Made by a program: the position numbers and the translations under genes | Part shown: piece after piece, positions 32,851 to 44,639 of the stretch | Layout of the letters: every line of letters begins with the position of its first letter | Position numbering within the stretch: the stretch's first letter is position 1 | The notes under the pieces: model-generated | The model's database searches: none | What the model saw: the letters and a program-made list of their open reading frames with translations, nothing else | Told to the model about the DNA's origin: nothing | Source: Megaustenia siamemsis | Lineage: Eukaryota > Mollusca > Gastropoda > Stylommatophora > Ariophantidae | Reading direction: 5' to 3' | DNA: 64,000 nt | NCBI GenBank assembly: GCA_032433765.1 | Contig: JAVIAB010000160.1 | Coordinates: 12,817,969 to 12,881,968, forward strand

Positions 32851-33829
32851 ACATTAATTTTTTTTTAATTACAGGGAAATATATATATGAAACAGAATTC
32901 TTTATATAAAACATAGTTTGTTATGAAGTCAAATTGGCAAGAAAACAATTGACAGTGTACAATGTGGTCCTGTATCTACACAACTTTAGGTTGCAAGTGT
33001 ATCAAATGAGAACCATGTTGTTGTCTTATTTACTCAATATTCAGCTATGCAGTATTTTCTGTTATTTTTGTTCTCCTATATATTTTTTTCCAACTTTTGT
33101 TCATTTTGTATCAGTCACAGCTTTTATGTTTTTTATCCTCGGGACATACAGTTTGGATTTTGACTTCACTCAAAAACAAGTTGCAACAACTTTTATTGGC
33201 ATCACTACCAACATAGATAGTTTCTGTTGGACTTCCAGTCAACATGGCGGATAGCTGTTAGGGAACCGTTGAGTCACTGTCTAAAAGTGTTCCTTGTTGC
33301 TGTTTCCTCACAATACAAGTCCGGCTTGCTGCCAGAGCTACTGAGTTTAGTACTCTGTGCACACCATGAGCTGTGTTTGATCCAGATGGTGTTTCTAATT
33401 CAGAATGCTTATGATGAATGATGATATCATGTGTCGAAGGACAGTTCAGGTGCGCTCAATTCGGTGATGAAACGCCTTATGTGTTTTGATGTGTGCTGTA
33501 TCTGCTACGATGAGGACTGCAACTGCCTTTCTTTGTTTTGATATTTCATGGGATATTAATTCGGATGATTCCACTGGCATGGGCGGTTGAGCAATTATGG
33601 ATTTCCATTCGTTTGCAGTGATACCGGGGCCTTCGAATAACCATAATCATAGTTTCTGTTATAATAGTGTCACATCCTATTAATTCATCTTTATGTTTAT
33701 TGTTAATTCCCTCAAATTAATCAGTCTTCAGAGGTTTGGTTTATTGATTGTTTATTATTTACTACAATATTCTCTCCAGTTTTGTTACCTACATGTTTGA
33801 GAAAGTTCAACTATACTGCTTAGTAAATT
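32851..33829. other. No gene seen
   Basis: The ORFs 32934-33254 and 33227-33421 have no recognisable domain, splice context or codon pattern. Confidence 0.5.
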
Positions 33830-34080
33830 GACCCATATAGATTAATATATTAATCTATCCAGTTTAGTAAATTACACTAAATTGACAAATACAGTTTATT
33901 ATGTTAATCTATACAGTTTAGTAAATTGGTCTGTACAGTTTACTATATAGATGTATACAGTTTCGTAAATTGACCTCCTGAGTTTAGTATATTGATCTAT
34001 ACAGTTTAGTATATTGATCTATACAGTTTAGTATATTGATCTATACAGTTTAGTATATTGATCTATACACTTCAGTCTGT
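33830..34080. repeat. 22-bp tandem repeat, left block
   Basis: Copies of AGTATATTGATCTATACAGTTT, degenerate on the left and near-perfect at 33980-34075. The same unit resumes at about 34970, so the array is split. Confidence 0.88.
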
Positions 34081-34379
34081 CTATCTATCTTGATCTTGAT
34101 CCTTCCAGCCCTGTTAGACATTGCGTCGGACTTATAGTATTTGTCACCACCCATCTCTGCTCTGGGTGACATGTTCAATCTTATTTAATGAAGAAGGCAG
34201 TTGTCGGCTGAAATGTCGGTATTTTTTTTGGTTCCTTTTTTGTAAAGCTGTCACCATACCTTGTAAGAGTGTATGTTACACCCCACTACTGGCTCCTTAT
34301 CTAATTAGTCTATGCCTGCTAACTTTGCTTCTCTTATAAGTGTTATTTCCAGTGTCTCTCTAGGGCTTCCTCTTTATCT

Positions 34380-34965
34380 GTAGCCTGGTGTATCCCATAG
34401 AAGAGCCTGTTTTGAAATTCTCTTCTTGTCCCTTCTCAACACATGTCTCATCTACAATTAGGAAGAGAAGGTGGACATGTGTTGATATGTCCACCTTCTC
34501 TTCCTAATTGTAGATGAGATCTTTGGTTTCATGGCCATTTCTCTTATTCCAATATTGGTCTTGAACTCATTCCATTGTTCACAAAGTAATTTTCTTAGGC
34601 ATTTGTCTTCAAAAACGTTCAGTTTTCTCTCAATTTCTTTTGATGTTTTCCAGCTTTCACATGCATAGGTAAGTGTTGATAACATGTTTCAGTTGAATAT
34701 TCTACGTATAGTTTTTATTTCACAGTATTTTTTATTTTCTTATTTTGTCCAGGTTTTAACAATTTGTTGCTAATTTTGCTATCCTGCTTCTGATCTATTT
34801 CTTTGTTTCACCTTCTTGATCTATATTACTACCAAGATATATATATATATATAGTGGTCTACTCTTTCCAATGCCTACTGATTGTGATATATATTGCTCT
34901 CTGGGGTTTTATTTTTCATTATTTTTGTTTTATTCCTGTTGATATCAAGACCTATTTTTCCACTG
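34380..34965 (-). mobile_element. LINE-B copy, antisense, splitting a tandem array
   Basis: The - strand from 34960 reads GLDINRNKTKIMKNKTPES, then frame-broken sequence, then LSTLTYACESWKTSKEIERK and EQWNEFKTNIGIREMAMKPK. At ISSTIRKRRWTY it runs into a perfect palindrome (34446-34519). Beyond it the LINE resumes with CATGTGTTGAGAAGGGACAA. 3' sequence to about 34100 is unassigned and may be its UTR. Confidence 0.75.
34446..34519. repeat. Perfect 33-bp inverted repeat with 8-nt loop
   Basis: TCTCATCTACAATTAGGAAG AGAAGGTGGACAT (34446-34478) is followed by GTGTTGAT and then its exact reverse complement (34487-34519). It sits inside LINE-B coding remnants and looks like a local inverted duplication, not a terminator. 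Confidence 0.93.
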
Positions 34966-34969
34966 TGGA

Positions 34970-35150
34970 TTGATCTGTACAGGTTAGTATATTGATCTAT
35001 ACAGTTTATATAGTTTAGAGTATTGATATCTACTGTTTAGTATATTGATTTATACAGTTTATAATTTAGTAGATTGATTTATAAAGCCTAGTATATTAGT
35101 CTACCTAGTTTAGTAAATTACATTGATCTATACAGTATATTAACTTAATT
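34970..35150. repeat. 22-bp tandem repeat, right block
   Basis: Degenerate continuation of the AGTATATTGATCTATACAGTTT array at 33830-34080, beyond the LINE insertion. Followed by (AT)n at 35156-35177. Confidence 0.75.
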
Positions 35151-35177
35151 AACAATATATATATATATATATATATT

Positions 35178-35402
35178 ATTGTACAAAGGACAAGAGGTAG
35201 GGCTCGATCCCAACCGACGGCTTCCGGGTTCACCCAGCCTTAAATGGGTACCGGATTTTTTCTGGGAAAGTAAAGCGGCACGGGCGTAATACCGACCACA
35301 TTACCCAAAAATCACGTGCTGAAGGTCTAGAATTTATGGTCACTAACACCATATTTCCTATACGTCACTTGGCGTGACGGTGCACTTTACTTTTACTTTT
35401 TA
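35178..35402 (+). mobile_element. tRNA-derived SINE, 5'-truncated
   Basis: Begins inside the tRNA-like head (GGACAAGAGGTAGGGCTCGA, B box GCTCGATCCC). It then follows the copy at 11235-11485 (- strand there) through GGGTTCACCCAGCCTTAAAT to CACTTGGCGTGACGGTGCAC. The A box is missing. Confidence 0.82.
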
Positions 35403-35454
35403 TATATTATTGTGACACAAATCCTGGCCATTTGTGGTTGTAAAGAGAATATGC

Positions 35455-35672
35455 TTTTCAGCTCATTGGGTAAGCCATAAGACAAAATGAAGGTTGTTGT
35501 TGAAATGTTAAGTCTGTATGGATCAACTCCAACAAGCAAGTGAGGATGGCAAGGAAAACAGAATACAACAAGACTTGATGGACTAAATACAAAACAAGAA
35601 ATGTATGTACTTTTCTAACACCTGGAACAGGATTTGTCAGTTTTTGGCTTTCCACATTTACTTTTGGGCATA
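35455..35672 (+). repeat. Low-copy interspersed repeat
   Basis: Contains GGACTAAATACAAAACAAGA...TTTTCTAACACCTGGAACAGG, matching 30140-30245. The family is unknown. Confidence 0.5.
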
Positions 35673-35696
35673 GACTCTCTCTCTCTCTCTCTCTCT

Positions 35697-36130
35697 ATTG
35701 GCCTTTCGAGCCGTAGCCGACCCATAGGGCGTATACCAAGATACTCCTTCATCTGAATTTTTGTTCTAGCAGTTTTCAATTTTCCTGTGTGTTACCAGGG
35801 CCTCATTATGAGGGATGTAAAGAATAGTGACACTGTGACCTTCCAGGCATGTCGTAAGAGGCGACTAAGGAAGTTGATCGATGGCTTGACAAGCTGTCAT
35901 TGTAAAAAGTATTGTTATGGAAACAGCGCCATATATTTTAGAGCAGTGATCTCTGCAATGTGTGCCACTTTGGCACGCAAGGTTTCTGTTTTTAAGATTG
36001 TGGCTCTGCCCTATGTGCCGTCTTCGGCTCCAAAGGACAATAGATAGATAGAGATAGATAGTTTTCAATTCTTTTAAAGATATTTTATCAAATATCTAGG
36101 TCGTAGACTAGAACAATTAAAATTAAATGG
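35697..36130 (-). mobile_element. LINE-B 3' UTR, antisense, interrupted by a SINE
   Basis: The - strand right part ATATTTGATAAAATATCTTT ends at 36060. The left part continues AATTGAAAACTGCTAGAACA ... TACGCCCTATGGGTCGGCTA down to 35697. Joined together they match the + strand LINE-B at 25945-26060. The interruption is the SINE at 35782-36059. Confidence 0.85.
35782..36059 (+). mobile_element. SINE (about 278 bp) with 11-bp target-site duplication
   Basis: Inserted in LINE-B between two copies of AGTTTTCAATT (35771-35781 and 36060-36070). It starts TTCCTGTGTGTTACCAGGGC and ends TGCCGTCTTCGGCTC...ACAATAGATAGATAGAGATAGAT. Further copies are at 38511-38790 (-) and 56815-57075 (+). Its 3' end resembles the LINE-B 3' end, the usual sign that a SINE borrows that LINE's machinery. 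No obvious A/B box is seen. Confidence 0.88.
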
Positions 36131-36985
36131 CAAAGAGACTGTCGACTGCCTATTGTGATTCCAAATATGGCAACATGAAGCTTCTTTTTTTCTTTGTTCC
36201 ATTTTCTTTAGCTTTCAGTATTCATAGTCTACCTTTTTGACTTCATAACTATTCGTAGTATTACCTTTACTTTACCTATTCATAGTCTAATGTTTTTGCC
36301 TATTAAGCAGATATGTGTATATAGGTGTATATATATATATACATATATAGTTTACTTAGAGTAATAAGTATACACATTACACAAGATGGCTTCTTCTTTT
36401 CAGAATTGTTTCTGTATTTATGTATATATTGAATTGTTTAAAGATCATATTTCTTTAAAATGTTACTGTTTGATGTTTCTTAAGATTGTTTCAAGTTTTT
36501 AATATGCAATCTTTAAAAAAAAGTTCCATCTGGACGCAATTTTAAAATATTTCTGTTATTTAGATTGTTATAATACACAAAGTTACTACTTATTACTTTC
36601 TGATGTGTTTGCAATTTATTTTTCAAGATAGTTGTTTTTTATTTACAAATCTGCACTTTTTGTTGTCATTTAATCTTTTCTAAAATCACTTTCAGATGTA
36701 TCATTTCTTTCCTTAAATGAATGTTATTATAAGTGGCTGTTATATATTTTCTAATATAACGGAGTTGCTGTGTATTCTACTATTGTTTTATGTACATATT
36801 CTATATCAGCGGTACTCAAACTTTCCTTTACCACAGACCTCCAAAAAATATGTTTTGTAGTCGTTGACTCCCAGGATTCAACTTCAACATTTTCTCTTTC
36901 CATCTAGCTATAAAATATACTATTATTGAAGCCCTCGCCCTGTGATGGCACCATAGACCACATTTTTTTTAGAAACACTGTTCTA
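36131..36985. other. AT-rich, no gene seen
   Basis: Short TA-palindrome at 36328-36350; otherwise nothing. Confidence 0.55.
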
Positions 36986-36989
36986 AATG

Positions 36990-37205
36990 AGAATGTTTTA
37001 TCATGAGAAAAGGAAAGTTGGAATACTTGGTCACACCTTGCCAAATACAGGTAAAGAGAGATCGTGGACAACAAAGAGAGAAAATACTAGATAGTTTGGT
37101 GTCTTGGCGTGGAAAACAGTCAACAACAGAACTGATACGATACATGGTAGATAGAAGATTGTGGAAGGACATGATGGCATATGGCACACGATGATGACGT
37201 TCTAA
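36990..37205 (+). mobile_element. LINE-A 3' fragment
   Basis: CATGAGAAAAGGAAAGTTGG begins the same segment as at 460 (HEKRKVGILG). It continues through GACAACAAAGAGAGAAAATA to a GATAGAAGATTGTGGAAGGA end and a GATGATGACG tail. Confidence 0.75.
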
Positions 37206-38510
37206 AAGGTAAATACAAGTAAAGCAAGAGATTAACAGTAATGGCACTGTGACAAAAAATACATTTGTCCGACACTCAACATCACAATAGATATTATCTT
37301 GGTTGAGTGCCAACAAAAGTAGTCTGGAACTGTCATGACTTGTGGCATCTTGCTAAGCTGCAACAGAGTTCTCCCCAACTCAGCACAGTCCCTGGCCATT
37401 CTTCTCAGCGTGCCTCAATTAATATATGCACACATTATTTATTTGCTGTTCTCCGCCAGTCTCATCCTTAAAATGCTGTTCCTAGATCCTCATTTACCAG
37501 TGCCCATGACATGGCAATTCTTGTGCTTGTCACTGAATCTCCTCTAATCTCATGCACTATCCAACTCCAGCTTCTGCTAGTTATCACTGTGCCATGCTTC
37601 TCCTTGATCACACTCTGGACCAATTCTTGGTTGCTGATTTTCTTTGCTCAAACTATTATATTTTTCTGTATGATGAATTATATTTTAGTAAATTATATAC
37701 AAATAATAAGTGACTAAGTGAAAGTCAACTGACATTTCATTAAATTATTGTTAATTAATCTAGCTACTGTATTTCTTCTGTAGCAAATTATCATAAAATG
37801 ATAATAGCTTGCATGTTTCTTTTTTTAATCTTTATTTTGTTGTTCTCAGGCATTCAGAATTACACGAAAGCACTGAAATATATGCAGATCTCATTTATCC
37901 TTATTTTGGTCTTTGTGCTGGATCTCAATATTTCCTTTCAGATTGGCAAATCATAATGATTTGATAGACTTTTTTAAAAAAATATCTTTGCTGGTTCCTC
38001 ACTCCAGTGTTACTATGCCATCCAAGTTTGTGAATGTGCTCTTTGTGTCACTTTGACTGGTGTGAAATTTATTATTTTGAAGATCATGACTTCTGTTATT
38101 ATGTTTATGTTCAGCACTGTTTGTTTTCTGCTTCTTGGGAGTCTTTCTGTATTTTTTCTTCATGTAAATATCTGTAGCAATTTCAGGCATAAAAATGAAT
38201 TATTTTAAATTGTAAATGGAAACTCAAAGTCAGCTGGAAGATAGGCTCCCATGTGTTTTGTTAGTGTGTGTTATGTATAAAGAAAAACTGTTTGTCTAGT
38301 TAACAATGTATTAGTAGTCTATAGGTTCTTGCCCTTTGGCTTCAAAACTGCAGTTGTTTCTGCAAATATTTGTGATGCTATTCTCAACAAATTATGTTTT
38401 TAGAATAAAGGGGCTTTAACTCATTTTTATCGTAAATAAATGATCGCTTGCAGTGGTGTATCCTAGTCAGGACTTTTTTTGGCTGTTTGTTAAAGACCTG
38501 TCCACGTCAA
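37206..38510. other. No gene seen
   Basis: Several short ORFs but no domain, no codon regularity and no paired splice sites. Confidence 0.5.
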
Positions 38511-38790
38511 ATTCTATCTATCTATTGTCCTTTTGAGCCAAAGACAGCACATAGGGCAGAACCACAATCTCAAAAACAGAAACTTTGCGTGCCAAAATGG
38601 CACATATTGCAGAGATCACTGCTTCTAAAATCTACAGCTCTGTTTCCATAACAATACTTTTTACAATGGCAGCTTGTCAAGCCATCAATCAATCTCCTTA
38701 GTCGCCTCTTACGACATGCCTGGAAGGTCACAGTGTCACTATTCTCTACTTCCCTCATAAGGAGGCCCTGGTAACAAACAGGATTGTGTG
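38511..38790 (-). mobile_element. SINE, second copy, antisense
   Basis: Reverse complement of the 35782-36059 SINE: it starts on the right with TGTTTGTTACCAGGGCCTCC and ends on the left in GATAGATAGAAT. Body identity is high by eye. Confidence 0.88.
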
Positions 38791-40326
38791 TTGACACACA
38801 TAAAATTAGGCGATTGATATTTTCTTCTCCAACTCACAGAAGACACTAAAATACCATTTGCAATAAATATATTTTATATAAAGATTTCCTGAGATGTGCA
38901 CGAATTTCTCATACAAATTCATTTCAGAAACATTTTTCTATGTTGGCTTGATCTTGATATTGTAACATGAGTTACTTTTAACATTCAGCTCTTTATGGAG
39001 CATTTCTCTTATACAAATCTTTTATGTTTGTTTGTGTTTTTAGTTAATCTTTTATATTTTTTATTGAATCTCCATCTGTCCCTCATACATCTCTATCCAG
39101 CTGTCTTATTCTGTTTATATTTCCTCGGGGTTTTATATAAAAGACCTGAATGCAATGTTCTATAGTTTGTTAAAGTTGTTTTGACTAGTTTTTTCTATAC
39201 AATGGAATGCCAGTCTCATAGCAAACCATCCTTATTGCTTTTCAACATGCATAGTGTAATACAGTGTTCTGTATCCTATGGCCCCAGCAATATACAAGTC
39301 TTAAAACAATATATTTATATTGTTTTCTTAATTTATAACCTTGCCATAATGACTCCTATTGAAGTTTGTAGATTATATTAAAATAATAATTATTCTGATT
39401 TACAAATCTAAGTTAATGCATACTAGTCAATTCTTGGTGCCATGTTGTATCATTACTTTTGTCATACGTTGCAATATTAAATATTTATTTTTTAAGCAGT
39501 CAGTTTTAGGGATTGCATGCCAATATGAGGCAACTACTACAATTATTATTTTTACTTCTTATATTTTTTTTTTGCAGTTTTCTTTTAAACAAATTTGCCA
39601 AAATTATTCTAGAATTTTTTAATGATGTTTGGTGCCACATTTTTTCCACGTAAATTACTGCCGTTTTGTACATTTTACTAGTATGTACTTGCTGATACCT
39701 TGTGTGATGCCGTAACTCATCACCCAAAAGTGTGCTATTTGATCATGAAAACATATGGCCCTTAAAAACTCCATGTTCCCCGTAAGCCTAGCAAGGAGAG
39801 AAGGGAACCTTTATTTTTATGTTTTGTTTTACTTGCTGATACACAAAATATGTGTTTATTTAGATTTTAATACTCATAATAATTTTTTTTTTTTTTTGCA
39901 TGGAACATGCATATTTATGTTTCGTTGCTTTTTTAATTAATTTGGAAATAAATTATGGCATATTTTGCTACACTAATTTTATCTACATATAGTAAGTAAT
40001 TGATTAGTTTCTTTTATTACATTTTATCATATACTATTATATTATAATAAATACTTTGTTTGGTAAATATTCAAAATTAAATATTATTGTTAACATTTTT
40101 ACAATACTTATTTTAAAATGATCTAACAGATATTAGTCTGTGCTTGGTGCTAATAATATGATTTATAAAGTTCCTTCTGAATATTCTTATCAGAACTTTT
40201 TGTCATTGATCAATTTATCTCTCCTTACACCGTTCATAAATTAGAAATTGAAACTTTTCACAATTACATAAGCTATTATATAATAATATAGCAACAAAAT
40301 AAAGAATTCTCTGCTAATATATTATC

Positions 40327-40331
<5 letters not shown>
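38791..40331. other. AT-rich, no gene seen
   Basis: Long T-runs and short ORFs only. Confidence 0.5.

Positions 40332-40424
<93 letters not shown>
40332..40424. repeat. (TA)n microsatellite, about 93 bp
   Basis: Uninterrupted TATATA run after CTGTC, directly before a LINE-C fragment. Confidence 0.97.
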
Positions 40425-40425
<1 letters not shown>

Positions 40426-40790
40426 TCATGGTAGTCTGCAGAAATGTGGTTTTACAGAAGAATGTTGAGAATACCATGAACAGCTAAGAAGAGTAATTAA
40501 AACGTTCTGAAAGAGGTCCAAGCAAAAAGAGAGCTAATTTCCAATATTAGGAAGAGATAATCATCATTTCTGGCCATGTAATGAGAAGAGAACAACTGGA
40601 ATATATTGTAACAACTGGAAAAAATCGAGGGATGAGGAGATAGAGGGAAGCTAAGCGAAAATATAACAGACAGCTTAAGAGAATGGCTTGGCAGAAGGTC
40701 AACAACAGAAATGATAAATAGCTGCCGAGATCGAAAATTGTGGAGACATGATCACCTACGCCAGTAGGCCCGGTACTTGATGATGATGAT
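40425..40790 (+). mobile_element. LINE-C 3' end
   Basis: Frame-broken pieces [43 protein letters not shown] and RDRKLWRHDHLRQ, then a GATGATGATGATGAT tail. Related ends occur at 42160-42245 and 62310-62515. Dead. Confidence 0.75.
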
Positions 40791-40791
40791 G

Positions 40792-40825
<34 letters not shown>

Positions 40826-40872
40826 GTGTGTGTGTATATATAAATATATATGTGTGTGTGTATATATATATG

Positions 40873-40904
<32 letters not shown>

Positions 40905-40950
40905 TATATTTATATATATACACACACATATATATATATATATATTGCAT
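40787..40950. repeat. TA/TG/CA compound palindrome
   Basis: (TA)n-(TG)n-TATATAAATATATA-(TG)n-(TA)n followed by the complementary order (CA)n-CATATATTTATATA-(CA)n-(TA)n. An imperfect inverted repeat of about 150 bp. ORFs over it on both strands are artefacts. Confidence 0.9.
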
Positions 40951-40957
40951 GTTAAGT

Positions 40958-41245
40958 AGGGAGTTGCAGCAGTAAAGCAACGATTAGTGAACTGGTCACA
41001 TGGTGACTAGAGTTGGGTTCAATCTTGAGTACTCCAACCCAAAAAGAGATAAGTGACACCAGACAGTTTAAGAAGATAGTTTGCAGCACATTTGCTAGGG
41101 AGGGCTCAACCATAGGACTAAAAAACAACAAAGAACTAGCAGCACAACAAAGAACTGCAAGAACTAGCAGCACAACAAAGAACTAGCAGGAAATTGTCAG
41201 TCATGGAGAACTATGACTTCTGCCCTATGTACCATCTTCCATCTG
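40958..41245 (+). mobile_element. Possible tRNA-headed SINE with shared tail
   Basis: GATTAGTGAACTGGTCACAT and GTTGGGTTCAATCTTGAG resemble A- and B-box parts of a tRNA-like head. The 3' end TTCTGCCCTATGTACCATCT matches the tail of the 35782-36059 SINE. Moderate support only. Confidence 0.5.
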
Positions 41246-41274
41246 AGAGGAAAATTTTAATGAGGCTAAAAAGG

Positions 41275-41660
41275 GGGGGGGGGGGGGATCAATATCGTAG
41301 TAGGTAGCGTGCTAACTTGCTGATAAAGTGGACGCTAGTTCAATCTTTACATGGTGATCTCCAGTCGACAGAGCAGAAAATGTTGACTCAATGAACTGCG
41401 GAGAATAATGAGAGGAAGATTTCTCTCCCTTGTGTCTAAGTTCTGTGGCGTAGTGCGGTGAAGGTCAATATTTTGTTTACAAAGTGGTGAAAAACAGGAG
41501 ATCCCGTGTACATTTACGCACATTAATGAACTCTTGGAGGTTACGGTCAAAAAGAGAAGGCAATAATGGCCATTGCTTGGGCAAAAATTGTTAAACAAAT
41601 CTAATGATGATGGATGTGTCTGGCCAAAAGGTGCAGATGACTCTGCTTTGGTGTAAAAAC
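41275..41660 (+). mobile_element. tRNA-derived SINE, family also at 47.3 kb
   Basis: After a G(14) run comes a tRNA-like head with TAGGTAGCGTGCT and AGTTCAATC. A body follows that matches 47340-47640 in order (GATCCCGTG, then ACGCACATTAATGAACTCTTGG, then TGGGCAAAAATTG). Old and divergent. Confidence 0.55.
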
Positions 41661-42159
41661 TAGACACAACACATCCATGCCCACATAACAAGTAAACGCT
41701 AAGAAGTAGAAGGTAAAGTCCCTTAATTTGGTTATATAGATTATTTAACCAAGACAAGTGATCTCCCCTTAGTTGGCGTCGCACTAAACCACAGTAAGGG
41801 TTCAGAGTTAGATTTATGGCTTTACCCACGGGCTGTTTATCCTTTTTTCAAAATAGGGGTTAGAACAAAGTACAATGGTACTCAAGGGGATGTTACCTCT
41901 CTCTCCTTACACATTGCAGTAATGTCATGGGGCACAATGTACCCATGAGATATTATTTCCACATTTAAAGGCAAATGGAAAACATTGACTAATTTTAGTA
42001 CAGAATATTTCTTAATTTTCCATATCTCATTAATATTGTTTTTGTCTAGCAGGAACAAATCTAGGGGCTCGGGAAGCCAGACAATGTTGGATCTATTTCT
42101 CTCACACCCCACCCCCTATTCTCTTTTGTTTAAACGTTGCTATATAGCTAATGTCAACA
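41661..42159. other. No gene seen
   Basis: Short ORFs on both strands without domains. Confidence 0.5.
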
Positions 42160-42248
42160 CAAATGATAAATAACTGTCGAGATTGAAAGTTGTGGAGAGA
42201 CATGATCACCTACGCCAGTGGGCACAGTACTTGATAATGATGATATAG
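42160..42248 (+). mobile_element. LINE-C tail scrap
   Basis: ATGATAAATAACTGTCGAGA TTGAAAGTTGTGGAGAGACA then TACTTGATAATGATGAT: the last 90 bp of the LINE-C 3' end. Confidence 0.7.
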
Positions 42249-42682
42249 TTAATGTATAGTATGTGATACTTATGTCGACTCCTGCTAAAAAAAAGCAAAG
42301 TGCGATGATATATTAAAGTAAGCAATATAGCAGCAGGATTTACAATAAATTGTACCTTATCAGGGTTTTTTTAAAATATTCAGCCATTTTACGCACTTAA
42401 TCATTTTTTTATGATTAGAAGGTAAACACATTCATAAAATTGTACTGCAACATTTAATGCTTACAGCTGGGGTGCAATAATTATACTAGTTCAAGACATT
42501 TGGATGAGCCTCTGCTCTTACTCGTTATTACCTTGCTCAACTTAGTGACGTAGCTAGTCTCTTTTTTTTTCATCTAGGTCGTGTGGATAGAGCCAGAATG
42601 AGACTAACCATTTATATATATATATATAATATAGCCAATCCAGCTTGGACAAGAAGTGTTAATTCACTTTGGGATCGAATAA

Positions 42683-43017
42683 AGGTAAAGGTAAAGTACG
42701 AGACTTGAACCGGCGTCTTAGCACGCGAGTTTACACCCATATGTACTCGGCTGCCTATCCAGAAATGTTCGGAAATTCCTGGATAGTGTCGCCACAAGCA
42801 TCGAAACTCATATGCGAAGGAACATTCCTCACCTTCCCAGGGTAATACCCTGGTACCCATTTTGCCAACGGCTGGGTCGACCGCGGGGGTATTTTTTTTT
42901 TGTCAAACCACGAGTACAATTCACACTGCTCCCAGCGGGAATCGAACACGGGTTGTCCGAAAGTCGGTAGTCCAGTCGGGTGGTTTTGCCAACTTGGCTA
43001 CCAAGGCCCCCTGGGAT
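42683..43017 (-). mobile_element. tRNA-derived SINE, antisense
   Basis: The - strand begins GGGGGCCTTGGTAGCCAAGT (A box TAGCCAAGTTGGC) and has the B box GTTCGATTCCC at about 42950. A body follows with CCAGGGTATTACCCTGG and TAGGCAGCCGAGTACATATG, ending near 42683 in TTTACCTTTACC. A second copy is at 62590-62890. The chance ORF 42829-43131 (- strand) overlaps it. Confidence 0.85.
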
Positions 43018-44639
43018 CGAATATTGTTCTATATCAGAGGTCTCTATCATCCGCCATGTAAACAACGTAGGCTCTGATTTTAAAGATTTATAAGAAAAGA
43101 CTTGCTTGATATCAAAAGTGTATGTACACATTTTCCTTAGTTGGGCAATACTTCTTCATTCCTGTATTCTCAATTTCTTTTTCTTATTTATCTATTATAG
43201 GGTTACTTGGAATTATTCATTTCTAGACCGTTGTTCATCAATAGTTTTTCCTTCGATCGTTTATCAACTTGATAATTTTACAACTTCAATCATTGTTAAT
43301 ACTTTCTTTTTTTAAAACACTTATCTCCCTCTTATATTGAATTCTTTTGATTTAAAAAAAAATGTCTTGGCTTGTGTTATCAATCCTCTTTTGTCTTCCA
43401 ACATTGATTGGGCAAATGGAGTGTTGTGGGCATTGTTTTTTTTTTCAATCTATTCTACAATTAATTGCTTTAAGATAAAAACATCTTTTCATTGTAAATT
43501 ATATAACTGTATTCAATTTTAAAGCAGAAGTGATACTGAATTGTTCATTTCAAGCAGAATTATTGGTTTTTTTTTTTTTTTACTGTGTTTTAAAATTGTT
43601 TGATTCAATAACCTCTGTACTGTTTACAAATTATAGTTTTAAAATGGATAGAAATTACTCAATGTTGCATAAAATGTACCAAAACAATTCTAAAAGAAAA
43701 TGTGATGTAAATTGTGTTTATTTATTGAAATATACATTTACATTTTCTTTTCTTTTTTTGGTTTATCATTTTATTTGTTCTCTCCCCCCCCCCCCTCCCA
43801 AAAAAAAAAAAAAAAAAAATACTCCTCTTCATGATACATCCATTCAGTGGGCGTAGATGTGTTGTGGTTTACAGCAGGCTGTGATATTTGCGACTTTCAG
43901 CCCTTAAAATCTGACTTTCAGATGACAATAAGTCATTTCATTTGATTTATTTGTTTACTGATATCAGTTACATTTTGCTATTTTTACAAATAAAATCATT
44001 TAATTTAGCTATTTTTTAAAATCAGCTTAATTTGTTATAAATTTAGAAAATCTAGTTAATATTGTTAGTTATTCTTTGGTAATGATAATAACATTGTTAA
44101 GTGTATATACCAGAATCTAAATACTATTTTTAAATGTCTATTATGTATGAGTACTTGTATCATTTATAGCATTTTTTTAGTGTGAAATGCTTAAGAAAGA
44201 GATTTACAGTCTGGGTTTGTGTAAGTTGGACGCATGTTACTACTGGCTTGGTATTCTGTATTATAATAATGATAAATAATGCTGCATGAATTTGTAATCT
44301 AAGAGGTTGGTTGAAACTGTACTCCTCAAAACTATATAGATAGTGTTTTGTATGTAGAATGCTAACCTTAATTAATAATAAAATTTTTCTACTGTCAATG
44401 ATTGTAAACAAATTTTTATCCTAAGATTGGTTCCTGTCATCTTTTATAGTCCATATTGATGGCATAATGTACATACAACAGTGTAGGCAATCAGTATTAT
44501 GCCATGTAAAATATATTAGCTCTTTTATACAGTGTCATGTGTGTTGTTTGTTTTATTGTCATGTTTTTGTGTAATTTGTATTATGTCATTCATCAAGAGA
44601 ACTTGAAATGGTGATAAAACTATGAATGTCTGAGCTGTG
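43018..44639. other. AT-rich, no gene seen
   Basis: Includes a C8A20-type run (43786-43819) and T-runs; no supported gene. Confidence 0.55.

Noticed and set aside
37999..38190. Lys/Asn-rich - strand ORF
   Set aside because: Short, AT-biased, no domain or exon boundaries.
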